From: Kingdonia uniflora
Taxonomy: Eukaryota > Streptophyta > Magnoliopsida > Ranunculales > Circaeasteraceae
DNA length: 64,000 nt
Direction of reading: 5' to 3'
Assembly (NCBI GenBank): GCA_014058105.1
Contig: JACGCM010001594.1
Coordinates: 1,240,001 to 1,304,000 of the forward strand
The notes under the pieces are model-generated. The model worked only from the letters and a program-made list of their open reading frames with translations, was not told the DNA's origin and did not search any database. The position numbers and the translations under genes are program-made. Positions 33,348 through 45,967 of this stretch are shown in pieces; position 1 is the first letter of the stretch, and each line of letters starts with the position of its first letter.

Positions 33348-33877
33348 TCGTCAAATTCTACATTAATAAACACATACTAATTTATATAAAGACCAATGGA
33401 GTATACTCATGGCAATAGGAAGTATTGAAATCAATCATAGGGTGTAAAATTCTTATGATTATATCATAATGTCAAATTTTTAGCAAGCACCAAGGCGTGT
33501 TCGTCATTTTCAACGTCATTTTCCACACAATACCCTAATTTCAACACATTGGAGTGAAACTTCGGGATGCAAGAGGAGTTAAAATTGATGATTTTCTAAA
33601 GTATGAAATCCAAAATCAATCAATACCCAAATTTCCACCAATAAATCACATTATTGCTTAAATTTTACAATACCCTAAAATACACCAAGAAATCACAAAT
33701 TCAAGTGAATACCCTAAATTGACAAGTAACAAATTGCTGGAATGATACCTTTACTTCAATTATACCTGGGAAATTCAAAATAAATGTGTATATATATATA
33801 TAGGAAAAAAAAATGTTTTGTTGGAAGAAATTTGCCAAGAGAGGACCAACAGATTCGTCTTGAAGCTTCCGTCCATC
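33348..33877. other. AT-rich upstream flank of the mobile-domain gene
   Basis: Non-coding, with TATATATATATA at about 33789. It would be the promoter side of the mobile-domain gene. No further feature is supported. Confidence 0.35.
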
Positions 33878-33985
33878 AGGCGCCTAAGACTTAGGCGCCT
33901 AATTTTTTTATAAATAATTTGGGCGCCCAAATTTTAGGCGCCTGTATTTTAAAACAAACAGGCGCCCAAGTGTTATGCACCTATT
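33878..33985. repeat. GGCGCC palindrome cluster with hairpin
   Basis: Five GGCGCC palindromes in about 100 bp. The first two form a near-perfect 23-bp inverted repeat, AGGCGCCTAAG-A-CTTAGGCGCCT, and the next are GGGCGCCCAAA, TTTAGGCGCCT and AGGCGCCCAAG. The surroundings are AT-rich, so the cluster stands out sharply. Confidence 0.8.
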
Positions 33986-34556
33986 TAGATTCTAAGTCAG
34001 GTACTCTTGGAGGAAGTTGAGTCTGACTACCTTGGATTTGGCTTTTTTGCATCTATGGCAGTCAGGCACTTTAGGAGATGCTCTTAGTATTGTAATAGTG
34101 GGGCAGATTTAGGGATCCTCATTTAACTTAAACAGGTTTGGTGGCGGGGATGGGAGTGAGAAACTTAAGTGAGGATGGGAATGGTATTGGCTCCCCCTCC
34201 CCAAATCTTCCCCTATTACCATCCTTAAAAAGAGCGCATAAAATTAGAAGAAGCGCATAACAGTTTGGGCTACAACTTGGGCATCCAAAACCTGATGATC
34301 GGACGAGTTCGAGCCAATAATTTGAGGGTTAGGACTAGGACTAGGCCCAAGTTTGGAAATTGATCATCCGTCTAATCTCGGGGGAAAGTTTGGGCATAGA
34401 GGTTGGGTGTCTTAGGGTACCAATACCTGAACTATACGACTACAAAAATTAGCAATTGTTGGCACGTAAGATTAGTTTTGATAGTTAGTGTTCTTTGGTT
34501 CATATTTCTTACTTTTATTTTTTTATATGCTTTTGTAAGGATATAATCCCTCTAGC
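33986..34556. other. Unassigned, non-coding
   Basis: Contains GGAGATGCTCTTAG near 34055, a word like the ends of some plant MITEs, and a purine/pyrimidine-rich stretch near 34140-34210. No gene seen. Confidence 0.3.
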
Positions 34557-34792
34557 CAGCGGGCGGAGCCAGAATTGGGGGGGAAAATTAAGTAGAGTTG
34601 GTTTAAGGACAATCTTGGTTAACAATTGAAGTGTTTTTTTTTTAATAAAAATAAAAATTAAACTCACTATAACCAGTCAAATTGAAACACCAACTTCATG
34701 GAAAATGTAAGGAACATAAAATAAAATAAAATAAGCTTACAAGGAATTGAACCTTATGCAATAGAAAATCCACCCCGGCTCTACCCTCTAAT
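34557..34792. mobile_element. Possible small inverted-repeat element
   Basis: The left end reads GGGCGGAGCCAGAATTGGGG and the right end, in reverse complement, reads GGGTAGAGCCGGGGTGGATT, an imperfect match. The inside is AT-rich without coding sequence. Boundaries and class are uncertain. Confidence 0.3.
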
Positions 34793-34796
34793 AGTG

Positions 34797-34906
34797 AATG
34801 TGATGAACACAGTAACACAATAACAAAGTAAATAGAGATAAGAAAGACTTTCTTATTGATAATAACCAAGTTTACAGTTTACAACCCTTATGTAGGAGGC
34901 TACTAA
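34797..34906 (-). mobile_element. Copia LTR, 3' part, split by E3
   Basis: Reverse-strand LTR end with ATCAATAAGAAAGTCTTTCT. It continues at 48697 on the far side of E3. Together they make an LTR of about 430 bp. Confidence 0.6.
34902..34906. repeat. E3 target site duplication, left
   Basis: ACTAA, identical to 48692-48696. Confidence 0.95.
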
Positions 34907-35428
34907 TGTAGGGACTTATCCCTCGAGCTGGGATATTATCGAGCTAATACCAAGCTAGACTCACGCAACATACACGTGACATACGCTATCAACAATGACA
35001 CCTGGGCTCCAAACTACATAAGAACGTGGCTCAAGCACTCCAAGTAAAAACAAAACCAGTCAAGGATACCTGTCTCCCACGAACAGACAGTTACAGAGAT
35101 AACCTCTACTCTTTCTCTAATTCAGGAGAACGTGTTGGTATATTAAACAAACCAAAACTAAGGTCTATAAAAGGGATATAACACAGAAGAAGAAAAGGTA
35201 CACCAAGTTTTTATAGCTCAAGAGATCATAACTTGTAATCAAAATATCAATCTCAATCAAGCAATAAAGTTACAGTTACTAAAATCCTCAAGCCGAGGTC
35301 GTGGTTTTTATCTATTAAGAGATTTTCCATGCTAAACCCTATGTTAATTTCTATTCTTATTCTATTTGTTGTCACAGGTACATTTGGTGTAAGAGCCTTT
35401 CGAACTATTACGAAATTAGGCCTTTACA
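34907..35428 (+). repeat. E3 5' LTR
   Basis: TGTAGGGACTTATCC to GGCCTTTACA. TATAAAAG at 35166-35173 is the core promoter. The conserved box CCTCAAGCCGAGGTCGTGG is at 35285-35310. Its U3 differs from the E2 LTR but the last 200 bp match. Confidence 0.95.
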
Positions 35429-35431
35429 TTT

Positions 35432-35452
35432 AGCGTTGTATATAGGAAAGAA
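35432..35452 (+). other. E3 primer-binding site, diverged
   Basis: TTAGCGTTGTATATAGGAAA aligns with the E2 site TTGGCACCGTCTATGGGAAA, with several C-to-T and G-to-A type changes. Confidence 0.5.
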
Positions 35453-35509
35453 GATATTTCCACAAAATTCTAAGGCATATAGTTACTCAATGATCAATTT
35501 TTAATCATG

Positions 35510-36800
35510 GTGTCTTCAAAGCGACCAGCCACAGGAGTTTAGCATGAAATTTCAGTCGAACCAAATCAGCTCGTAGAATTAAGGGCAAACCTCCACGCCA
35601 AAATAGAGAAAGGAAATGAGCTCGAACGGCACTTGTTGCTCGACTGCGAGCTCCGCGAACAAGAATTAGAAGGTGAACGCCAAGCTTGGCAAACAGAATT
35701 CAAACGACATGAAGAACAATTGATAACAATGCAGACTGCCTTGCAAGACAATCAACAGGTTCCCCTTCCCAAGGAACGTGATCAGATACCAACGAACTCT
35801 AGAGTCTCAGCACGAGATAGGTTGGGACCTCAAATATGAACTGGAAAAGGAGCTTCTAGATATCCACGTAATAACTTACATGTACCATACATTTCAATTC
35901 ATCTAGGACGGGAAGATCAGTCCGAAATTAGCAAAGATCATAGGCCCTCGAAACATCAAGAAGAGGAGCCACGACCTCAATCCTGAATACCAGCTCGTGA
36001 AAATTTAAGTAAGGGTAGTGATACTCATAACCCCCGACATGCATGCCAAGTTTCTCAAGCACCACGATAGTATGTCACATAGGAATACATAGATTAGCGA
36101 ATCAAGGAATTAATCGAAGCTCAAGCTCTCGACAATAAGGACGATCTGACAAAACTTTATGGTAGTCCTCTTGTTAAAGAGTTGTTTGATATGTAAGTAC
36201 CGACAGGTTTCCATACTCCGAAGGTACGTAAGTACAAAGGAACCGATCCAAAAAAACACATTCAACAATTTTGAGACTCACTGGGATTGTATTCCAACTT
36301 GAACCACACTCTATGTTGTTTGTTTGCTACATGCCCATAGGGAAAACCATTCTGGTGGTTCCATTATCTACCTGAAGATTTAATCCTCATATGACCAACT
36401 ACAAAAGATCTTTATCAAAATGTATGCTCACAACAAAGACAAAGAAAAAATTTATACACTCTTATTAGTCTCAAACAGTCTCAGGGGGAAAGGTTCGAGG
36501 TCTTCATAAATAAATTTTTTGGAACTTGCTTGAAAAGTTGATAATCTCGACCATAAGACAGCCGCATCAGCATTTACCAATGCACTAGAGATTGATTGCA
36601 AAGCGAAGGAACATATGTTCTTGAGCAAACCTTCAACTTTGGAAGACATAATTACCAAGGTCAATGGATATGCCGACCTGGAAAAGATGATGACCGAAAG
36701 GCATAAATCTACTAAAAATGTCCTAACCACGAAAGGTTAAAACATATATAGAAATAGTGAACAAAAGGATGGGCAGGGTGATAAAAAGTGAGCTAAAGCA
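35510..36800 (+). pseudogene. E3 gag
   Basis: A coiled-coil start (35540-35839, with ELRANLHAKIEKGNELE and ELREQELEGERQAWQTEF) is followed by DDLTKLYG..LVKELFDM, KYKGTDPKKHIQQF and SLGLYSNL (36110-36300), then the gag core and a helical end (36450-36740). The words match E2 gag closely. Stops and shifts are frequent. Confidence 0.8.
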
Positions 36801-36854
36801 AATACTGGCAACTCACAAAAAGGTAATTTATTACCTAAGCCAGTCCTTCCAAAT

Positions 36855-37700
36855 ATGAATGTCCGAATCTCAGCGATCTATCCTATATTAGAGAAAGACA
36901 AATTATACCATGTATCTCAGCCTTTGGAACCAATCGAAGGCATACTATATTGTTTGTACCACAAGGTAACTTATCATGAAACTGATAACTGCTACGCTTT
37001 ACAAAGAATGCTAGAATACATTTTCAAAGATGGGAGAATGCACGAGTACATTATCAACCTATAGGGATACCAGAATGGAAATTATAAGATGCAAGCCAAA
37101 ATAGTTCAGGTTGAAGATCAATCAGAGGAAAAATACGTATACCACATCTACCACAGTCACATGGTCGAACTCTATCAGATCAACAATTCCACCATATTCA
37201 AAAGAAGAAAGTTGATGGAATGCTGCGACCTCACAGTTCAGGATAAAGAAGTTAAACTCCTTCCTGAATTGAGCAATCGACGAACTGGGATTTCATTCAA
37301 AGATTGCGATATTAGTCATGCCAAGTATCCACATCATGATGCTCTAGTTATTATGCTTAAAATGAAGAAATTTTTCATACATACCATGATAATCGATACG
37401 GGCAGTGGTATAGAAATCCTTTTTCAAAACACAATCAATTAAATGGGACTAGCATACCAAGTTATACCAAACGACATCGATATAAGTGGCTTTAGCGGTT
37501 CTAAAGAAGAACGAGTAGGAAAGATAATCTTACCCATTACTGTTGAACCCACCACTATCGACGTTGTGTTCTACATTATCAATGCCAAATCCCGCTACCT
37601 GGGGATCATAGGCCGCTGCTAGTTACACAATTTAGAAGTGATTCCATTCGTCAAGTACTTCATTTCAAGTACAACGATGGCACTATGAGATCAAAGGAAG
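36855..37700 (+). pseudogene. E3 aspartic protease
   Basis: Frames 36855-37064 and 37089-37442 encode CLYHKVTYHETDNCYALQ, then KLLPELSNRRTGISFKDCD and MIIDTGSGIEILF, the DTGS active site. The downstream VVFYIINAKSRYLGIIG block (37550-37615) completes the retropepsin fold. Broken by stops at 37064 and 37442. Confidence 0.85.
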
Positions 37701-38029
37701 CTAAAAGCCCTCACGAGCTTGTGAAAATACCATATCAACCATACTTGAAACATCCGACAGATCTGCTGCATAACAATCACATAAAGCTGATCACACCGAT
37801 GATCAGTCTTCCACAATTGAACCTACAAAGTACATTGAGATCGATAGACATAGCAGGGGTACTTATATTGGTACCAAGCTAGTTCAATAGGAGAAAGACG
37901 CCCTCATACATTTTTTATAGATGAACCGAGATGTCTTCGCTTGGACTTTTTAAATAATGTTGGGAATTGATCCAGCCAAGGTGTGCCACGCATTAAACAT
38001 CATAGATAAAGCTACAGTAGTCAAGCAGA

Positions 38030-38990
38030 AATAGAGGGGACTCTCACCTCGTCTCAAAGATGAAGTTAACATTGAAATTGATAAATTGATCGAGGTCGGA
38101 TTCATCCAAGAAGCCAAGTACCCGGAATGGATCTCGAACATTATAGCAGTTCCAAAGAAGAATGGGAAAGTCTGAGTTTGTGTAGATTTTATAGATTTAA
38201 ACAAACACACACCGAAAAACAATTTTCCTCTTCCCATCATTCATCAAATCTTTGACTCTACAGTAGGTCACGAGCTGCTATCTATGATGGACGCTGCTTT
38301 AGGGCACAACAAGATACCCCTCTTAGACACGGATCAAGAAAAAATGACCTTCATCACTGAAAGAGGGATCTACTATTACAAAGTCATGCCTTTCAGACTG
38401 AAGAATGCTGTAGCAGCCTATCAAAGGTTAGTAACGAGCATGTTCAAAGAATACATGGGGAAGATCGTTAAAGTATATATTGACGATCTACTTTACAAAA
38501 AATTACAGAAAAAAGAATATATCACACATCTCGATACAGTTTTCAATATATTACAGTCATACCACATGAAGCTCAATCTAGATAAATGTCAATTTGGACT
38601 GTACCCTGGCAAGTTTCTGGGATATCTCATGAACAAGAAAGGAATTGAAGCTGATACAAATCAGATTCAAGCTCTAATCTCCATGCCATCACCATAAATA
38701 AATAAAGATGAACAGAAGCTCACTGGCAAGATTACAATTATTAATAGGTTTGTCTCAAAGTCTTTAGATCGATGTCGATGGTTGCTCATGCTACTTTGTG
38801 GATACACCGAAAGAGTTAAAGAATAATAAACTGAGGAGATTGATTAGACAACAGAATATGAAACAACCTTATGAAAACTCAAAATCTATTTGAGGAAATC
38901 TCCCATAATGAGCACCTCGATAGATAATGAGGAATTTATCATCTACCTTGCAGTTATAGATAACTCTCTCAACTCGGTTCTCATTTGGCT
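38030..38990 (+). pseudogene. E3 reverse transcriptase
   Basis: Starts with RGLSPRLKDEVNIEIDKLIEVGFI and VPKKNGKV. The largest frame (38284-38697) reads GHNKIPL, FITERGIYYYKVMPFRLKNA and VKVYIDDLL (the YIDD catalytic box), then KLNLDKCQFGL and FLGYLM. It is the only one of the two E2/E3-family copies here that keeps the RT core. Several frames. Confidence 0.9.
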
Positions 38991-39824
38991 CAAAGGAAAG
39001 ATTAAAAAGCCAGCATATTTTATCAATAAAACCCTCACAATGGCAAAAATATGATATTCTAAGATCGAGCGACTACTCCTCACACTCGTCTATACTTCAC
39101 AGAAGCTCAAATACTATTTTCAAGTACATTAAGTCAAAGTCGTGATAAATTATCCCCTTCAAAAAATACTATCTAAGAAGAAGAAATCACATAGAGTGTA
39201 ACAATGGTCCATCACTTTGGGAGAATACAACATCAATTTTGAACAACGAACTTCAGAAAAAGGTTAAGTAGTAGCTGATTTTTTAGCAGACTTCCCAGTC
39301 GACAATCTAGACTGGGAGGAGCACGATCCAGATTTAGCTAAAGAACTTGAAGATGATCCACCCTAAAACCTTTTAAAGAACGAGTTAAATGGGTTATACA
39401 GAAGGGATGAAGACTTCTTATAAACGGATAAGCAGGACTCGCAGGGTCCGGGATTGGAATCATATTGATTATACCCTTCAACGACAGAATTGAGAAATTA
39501 CTACTTCTCAATTTTGAAGCCTCCAACAATGTCACAGAGTACGAAGCATTAATTTATGGCCTGGATATAGCATTAGAGATTGGCGCTCCTAAACTATCTG
39601 TCTACACTAATTCCTTGCTGATCATCCATGACGACTCTGAGCGATACAAGAAGAATGACACAATGGTTGATTATGCTGCCCTAGTTACTAACAAGATGAG
39701 CAAATTCAATAATACTATTTTCCATTTTTTACCTTGTGGCAAAAATCGACACGTCGATTCCTTGGCTTACTTTACCGAGGTTTTAGGTACAGAAGCAAGG
39801 TATTACCAAATAAAAGTAATTTAA
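38990..39824 (+). pseudogene. E3 RNase H and additional RNase H
   Basis: The ordinary RNase H ends near 39300 (VVADFLADFPVDNLDWEEHD). The additional one covers 39380-39824: a weak GSGIGII start, then NFEASNNVTEYEALIYGLDI, LSVYTNSLLI and FLPCGKNRHVDSLAYF. The second-motif Asp is replaced by Asn in VYTNS. This pair of RNase H domains is typical of Tat/Ogre. Confidence 0.8.
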
Positions 39825-39829
39825 ACCCC

Positions 39830-41123
39830 CGGCATTGATCTCTCAACGATATGCGCGATCAGCACTAGGGGCGATGAAGATGAGGAAGATGATTGGAGGA
39901 AACCTTTCCTCATATATCTCAGTCCAGAGAACAAGTGTGATGATCCCCTTCCAAAAAATCTAAAAGAGTGCCAACAGTTGATTAAAAACTCGAAGCATTA
40001 CACGATTTAAAAAATTAAATTATATAGAAGGTCGGTCACTAGACCGTACCTCAATTGCCTCCCGAAGATAGCTGATAGAATGCTCAAAGATCTGCACGAA
40101 GGGACTTGTGGCTCCCATTCTGCCGGTCAATCACTCACAAATAGAGGAATTACACAAGGAGTATTCTGGCCCGGAATGCAAAAGTAAGCCGAGGAGTATT
40201 CACAAAAATGTGACGCGTACCAGTAACATGGTAATCAAATACGAGCTCATGTTCTCGAGCTCTACGGAAGTAAGGTGTTATGGCCTTTCAAACGATGGGC
40301 ACTCGATTTCATGGGAATATTCCTCAACACACCGAATAATAGGAGGTTCTTACTTGTCGCAACAGAATACTTTACAAAGTGGGTTGAAGCAGTTCCCCTC
40401 TGTTGAACTCGAGAAGAAGAAGTAATTATATTTATCCAGGAACATATTATCATGCAATTTAGTTGCCCCCACCTAATTCGAATAGATAAGGACCCATAAT
40501 TCGTTGGAGAGAAGGTCATGGCATTTCTAAACAAGCACAACATTACTCGTTCACCCTCAAATCTATATTACCTCCAAGGCAATGGGTTGGCCGAGATCAC
40601 AAATAAGACTACAGTGGATGGAATTAAGAAGATACTCAAATCAGAGAAGTAGAGCAATTGGATAAGGGGATTTCCACATGTCTTGTAGGCTTACCACACG
40701 TCACCGTGACAGTTAACAACATATTCTCCATTTTTACTTGCATATGAAACAGATGTCGTAATCCCTACAGATTATCATCATCCTGTCAAAGATCACGAGC
40801 TTATTAATGAAGAAAATGAGTTTGAATTAGCCTGTAATATGAATTAGATTGACAAAATATGAGCTCAAGCTGTTGCCAACTTAGGTCGATATCATAATAT
40901 GCTAGTCAGTTTATACAATAAAAGAATTCAGAGTCGTGAGTTTGAAGTCGATGACCTAGTCCTCTGAGAGATCCCCAAGCACAGAAAAAAGTTAAATGCC
41001 GGGAAGCTCACAGAGAGCTGGAAAGGTCCATTTTTGGTTGTAGGTCAAACTGTCATGACATAGGACGGCGTAAGAATTCCAAGCCCCATGAATACTCGGC
41101 GATTGAAGCGATATTATCGTTAA
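39830..41123 (+). pseudogene. E3 integrase
   Basis: Zinc-finger words LHEGTCGSH and FWPGM (40085-40180), the core with RRFLLVATEYFTKWVEAVPL-like sequence around 40340-40400, a GEKVMAFLNKHN block, then the FYNKR-type linker and DLVL (40910-40965). It ends in RRLKRYYR and a stop at 41123. Many stops. Confidence 0.8.
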
Positions 41124-41291
41124 TCCTTAAATATTCAAGCACAAGATACATTTACTATTTTTCCTTACTTTCCAGAAGTGAGATTATAATCTCCAAAAAT
41201 ATGTACCTTCTTTTCTCATCAATGAAAACTTTTATATTTTTTCTCCCACATTACTCTCTACATTCATACATATATTTCTCTACTAAATCTC

Positions 41292-41570
41292 AAACGATTA
41301 AAGCAAAAGTAATAATAACTTTCAATCAATACACATCTACAATCTTTAACGATTAAAGCAAAGGTAATACTAGCTGTCAATCAATACACATCTACTATCT
41401 CTAACGATTCAAGCAAAAGTAATACTAGATTTTAATCAATGCACATCTACTATCTCTAACGATTCAAGCAAAGGTAATACTAGCTTTCAATCACTACATA
41501 TTTTCTATCTCTGATGATAAAGCAAAGGTAAAACTAGCTTTCATCTATCTAACGTCTACAATACTTAAAC
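41292..41570. repeat. 55-bp tandem repeat array of E3
   Basis: Five copies of about 55 bp, each with AACGATTAAAGCAAAAGTAA, TACTAGCTTTCAATCAAT and ACACATCTACTATCTCT. The word AAAGCAAAGGTAAAACTAGC plus TTTCATCTAT of the last copy also occurs, in element orientation, in the E2 array, so the two arrays share an ancestor or a functional core. Confidence 0.85.
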
Positions 41571-41578
41571 AACATAAT

Positions 41579-44500
41579 TTACAACTTTAGAGCTCTATAA
41601 GACATAAACTCTTGTGCTCTCTTAGCAACCACCTCTCTGCCTCTTTCTACTCGTTTTTTCGTAATGGGACCAATACCAGTTTCCATAAGGTTTAAACAGT
41701 TACTTTCATCTACATCAACCTTACAGATACAACCCTTCAATACCAAAGAGTCATACAATATGTCCCTTTCCATCTCAAGCCTCTTCACCTCCTTCACAAA
41801 AGAGGCAATAGCTGCCATTATCTCTCTCGAGTGTACTTCATATAAGGAAAGTCTATCTCGATTAGACATGGCCAGTTCAGCAAAATTCTCATGTATCCCC
41901 TGATAATTTGTATTCAACTTTTCATAGTACACCTTGGCTATTTCTAAGCGTTCTTCCAAATCTGCTACAAGACCGTTCAATACCTTCAGCGATTCTATAG
42001 ATTTACCCCGCTCGACTGTGTTTTCTTCTTTCTGTCTGTTTAACTTCCGTACTTCCCTTCACAATACTAGCAACTCTGCCTCCCTTTTCTGTAAAACCTT
42101 GTTTACGTTATGTTCACTGAAGGATGCACTCTTCAACGTGTCATCCTTTTTCCTTAAAGCTTCCTCTAAGTTTCTTTCCTTAATTTGAGCAATACTAAAC
42201 TTATCTCCACTTTCTCTAGCTCGCTCATTTGCATTCCTTATAACAGCTCAAACATAATTAGATCTGCTTTCGATGCTTTAACTTGAACCTGAGCATGAGC
42301 CAATTCAGCTAGTACGTTGACCACTTCACCTTCTTTCTTCTTCTTCTTCTTCAACTGCTTCCTCAAATTTCTAGGACTCCATTTTAGCTCTTTATTCTCC
42401 GCCTCTAAAGCTCCCATGCGGTATTGAGCACGATTTGTATCTCTGTTCTTCCCTTTCATATTCTCTCTACATCTCCTTCCAACCTCTTTACAGTACTATT
42501 CAATTTCTCCACTTCAGTTTGAGTACACTAACTCACCCTGAGCACTGCCCAATTCTACTTCCTTCTCCTTGATCTTCTTTGTCAGCTCGCTAACCGTAGC
42601 TTATGAATTCGTCAACTTTAGCCCTATATAATTTGGGCTTAAGCTCATAATTATACTTGATGACATCCACCTCACCTGATCGTACAACTTATAGCTTGGC
42701 CTGCACAACAGCTCGACTTGAAGTTTAACACATGGACAAAAATATATGTTTCTCATATCAAAAATTTGCTCATATAATAGTTTACCTACATTACTCACAT
42801 TTCTTACAGTCAATCAAATATATCGACATACCATAACGAGCTGTTACTTGCGAAGCCTTCAAGCTATGCAAATTTCTCACTTTGGTGGCCACTATACAAT
42901 TTCAGATCGGGATGAATACCACGACCCTCTAATATTTTAAGGTACGCCTTTTCTAACCCTCTCTCATTATCTATTTAAGATTATAAAAAACAAGGGTCAA
43001 TTACATTACATCTTTAGTTGTTCCTAGTGTATTTCCCCTAATACCACTAAGCAAGAAATGTTAAATTTTACATACCTACCCCTATTTTTTCTAACCCCTT
43101 CATCTTTCTCTACTTTTCCTTTGGCTCCCCTAAACGAGCTACGACTAAACTACTCCAATGCTTTTCACTAAGTTCTATACTTTCTCACCTGAACCTCCGT
43201 ACGGGAAGTCAGTAGAGCTGATGTGTATATATACATAATTTTTCTTCCTAGGGAACTCTTTCTTTAAGCCCTCAATAGTGGCCCGCAATTCCTTAAGTTC
43301 CTACACAACAATTTCCATATCAAAACATCTCCAATTCCAAAGTTTTGCTACTCAAACTTATCCCAATACAAAGTTTGACAAACAATAATAATATTCTTCT
43401 ACACACATCCCACATATATATTACTTTACCTTATCAGATTCTTTAACTCCCAAGTTTTCCTGGTGTGTGCTAGGGGACATAAGATTTAACCCTGACATAG
43501 CTTCATCAATCGGCGTCCCCCATTCCTCTGCCTCTTCCACTACCTCTAACTTAGGAACATCGGCAGATCGCCCTTTCATTATCGTTTCTACATCCTCAAA
43601 CTCATACCCATCATCCTGTAAGCGCTGAGCAAGATTATTCTGGACAGCAATCACTTCATTATTTTGTTGTTGGGTCTCCAACATGACCTTGTCCACAGCT
43701 GCCTGGTAATGATTCATCAACTCCGTAATCTCTGCAATTGATTACTTCTTCGCTTCTTCCAACTCTTTTTCAAGTTGAACAACCCATTTCTCCAGCCTCA
43801 TTTTTCCTTCCACTAATCCAAGTCATATCCCTTTCACAACGCGGGAAACCTACAGCAATACATAAAAACTGTTACAAATCACATTGCTAATAGCCAATCA
43901 AATTAATTCCATAAATCGAACTTACCCTGCTCAACTCCTCATGCACCGCAGAGTTCACCCTTTCGATATCCTCCAACGATACTGCCTTAAACTTATTTCC
44001 TAAGGCTAGCAACTCATCATCCATGCTTGATGTCCCAACATCATCCTTCAGCTCAGTCGACCGAGGAGGATTGTCCATCTTCCTCTTCATTAAATCACCC
44101 TCGACCTCCGTACTTTCAATATTCATAGAGGTCAATATAGAGGTCTTTAACTTTTTCTTGGAAATCTTGCGGCTGGTGGTTCCCGAGCTAACTCCACCAG
44201 CTCGTTACTTCTTGGTGGGTAGTGGAACTTTTTCAAATGAGGGAACAACCAAATTACAGCCCCCTGTTTTATCTACCTCAACTGGAAACGTAACCAAAAC
44301 TGAAATCTCACCTACTATTTTTCTCTTCACTTCTGACTTATGTACTTTCACAAATTTGTTGTTCACCCTCTTACGCCTACTAATCTCTAGCTTACACAAC
44401 ACAACTTCTAGCTCGATTTCCTCTCGGGCTACTGCATCGATAAAAGATTCCCCTCTTTTTACTTTATAATGAGGATCTTCATGCAACAACAATATTTCAT

Positions 44501-45760
44501 CAGCAGACAAAGCATAAACAAACACAGTTTGAGAGCAGTAAGGTTTACTTACGATTCTTAACAATTTTATATTTAAGAAACAAGGTGTCCTCGCCAGCTC
44601 GCTGCGAACACTCACCTTTTACCCAAATCACATTATCATTTCATACTCTTCTAGCAAAATTAAGGTAATTGGGGTTGGGTCGAGCTCGAAGAGAAGTACG
44701 CACCCCCAAATGAAGTGATGTATTTCACAGAATAATACTTTAAAGCATTAAAAGGCGTTATTCTTCTCTTATTCCCCACCTGGGCCCAATTCCTATTTAA
44801 ATTCTCATAAACATTGATCACCTCCCACATGTTCCGATTCAGCTGGGCCGGGTACGCCTCGATCTTATTCATAATACCTTTTGCAAGGTTGCTTAAAGGT
44901 ACCACCAACCCATATTCGAAATGAGCCAAATAGTATAGGAAATCTTCATCCAAGTCACCTCCAATATTCCCAACAAAGTACTCTAGAACAACAAATTCTG
45001 GTATTTTCCTCTGAATATTTCATCCTCCAAATCAGGCAATAAGAAAAAAAATACTTTTACCCCCCTTTCAATCTAAATACCCCCTAAACACTCTCCCCTC
45101 ATACTTCTATTATATTCCTCCATACACCACCGATACTACTTTAACATTTACGATACTTCCTAAACACATCAGAGTTTATAAGATACCTATAGAGCTTACC
45201 AAGGAAATCGGGAAACTTAACCTATCATTCCCCTTCCCTCACCTCTAAACTACTCATCTTCTCAACATCTCGATCGACCACGTTCGAACTATACTTAATC
45301 AGCTCGCCCCCCATAGATTTGGTATCCTTACATCCTATATCATCTTCCTCACTCAAGTGGCCCAAGGTAGAAGACTCAATCTCGATCTCTACGCTCGACA
45401 AAGAAAGGCGTACACTTTTACGTACTTTTGAATGAATCTACACCTACATCAAGGCCCAGGTATTTCAATAAATGCCTATATTTTCTTTAGTTATTGTTTT
45501 TCACAAATAAAAAATACATATGCAAATCTATTATTTTGTATCCCTCTATAATACTTACTAACAAGAGAAAGACAGATTTCACAAAGCCCATTTATCCTCA
45601 ACCGGAACAAACAAAATTTACCCATATAGTAAAATTTTAAAAATTCAAATACAAAAACCTAGAGGGAATACTCCTCAACACATAAATGATAAAATATCAT
45701 ATCCATATACAGACATAGAAATCACTAACCTTCAACGTCTGAAAAAGAGTCAAGCATCAT
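41579..45760 (-). pseudogene. E3 antisense gene: conserved domain plus coiled coil and GCIC end
   Basis: Reverse-strand exons from 45760 down. Exon 1 has two ATG codons (45755-45760) and ends in GTTGAAG/GTTAGT at 45730. An acidic part at 45229-45420 reads SLSSVEIEIESSTLGHLSEE. The globular domain at 44660-45010 has EYFVGNIGGD, FEYGLVVPLSNLAKGI, QLNRNMW and ALKYYSVKY. A basic and acidic middle covers 43421-44615, a long coiled coil 42000-42460, and the C-terminal domain 41579-41980 has VKEVKRLEMERDIL, GCIC and DVD, then NC. The domain aligns with E1 5750-6138 and the end with E2 15893-16201. It is opposite to gag-pol. Similar proteins are annotated as putative gypsy-type transposon protein; role unknown. 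Confidence 0.6.
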
Positions 45761-45958
45761 GAACGCTTTCTCCTTCAGAGCAGAACTTCGCACAAATAAT
45801 TTTTTTCGACCCCAATAGCGGTAACTTCTTCCCCACGATAACGATGTCTCCTCACTAGGTTTTTCTCTCTAAAATCTTTACAATCAAACTTTCTCTATCT
45901 TTATCTAGATTTTTGCCTCTCTGTTTTCTGTAAACGTTTGGAAGAAGAAAGAGTAGGA

Positions 45959-45967
45959 CTATTTATA
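45959..45967 (-). promoter_or_regulatory. TATA box of E3 antisense gene
   Basis: TATAAATAG on the reverse strand, about 200 bp before the ATG pair at 45760. The sequence between looks like a plant leader (CTTCTTCC, then AGAGAGAAAAACC). No CACGTG is present here, unlike E1. Confidence 0.5.

Noticed and set aside
36452..36730. 92-codon reverse frame in E3
   Set aside because: Shadow of the E3 gag coding strand.
38030..41123. Endogenous pararetrovirus instead of a retrotransposon
   Set aside because: An integrase, LTRs with target duplications and a primer site identify Ty3/gypsy elements; no movement-protein or transactivator gene is seen.
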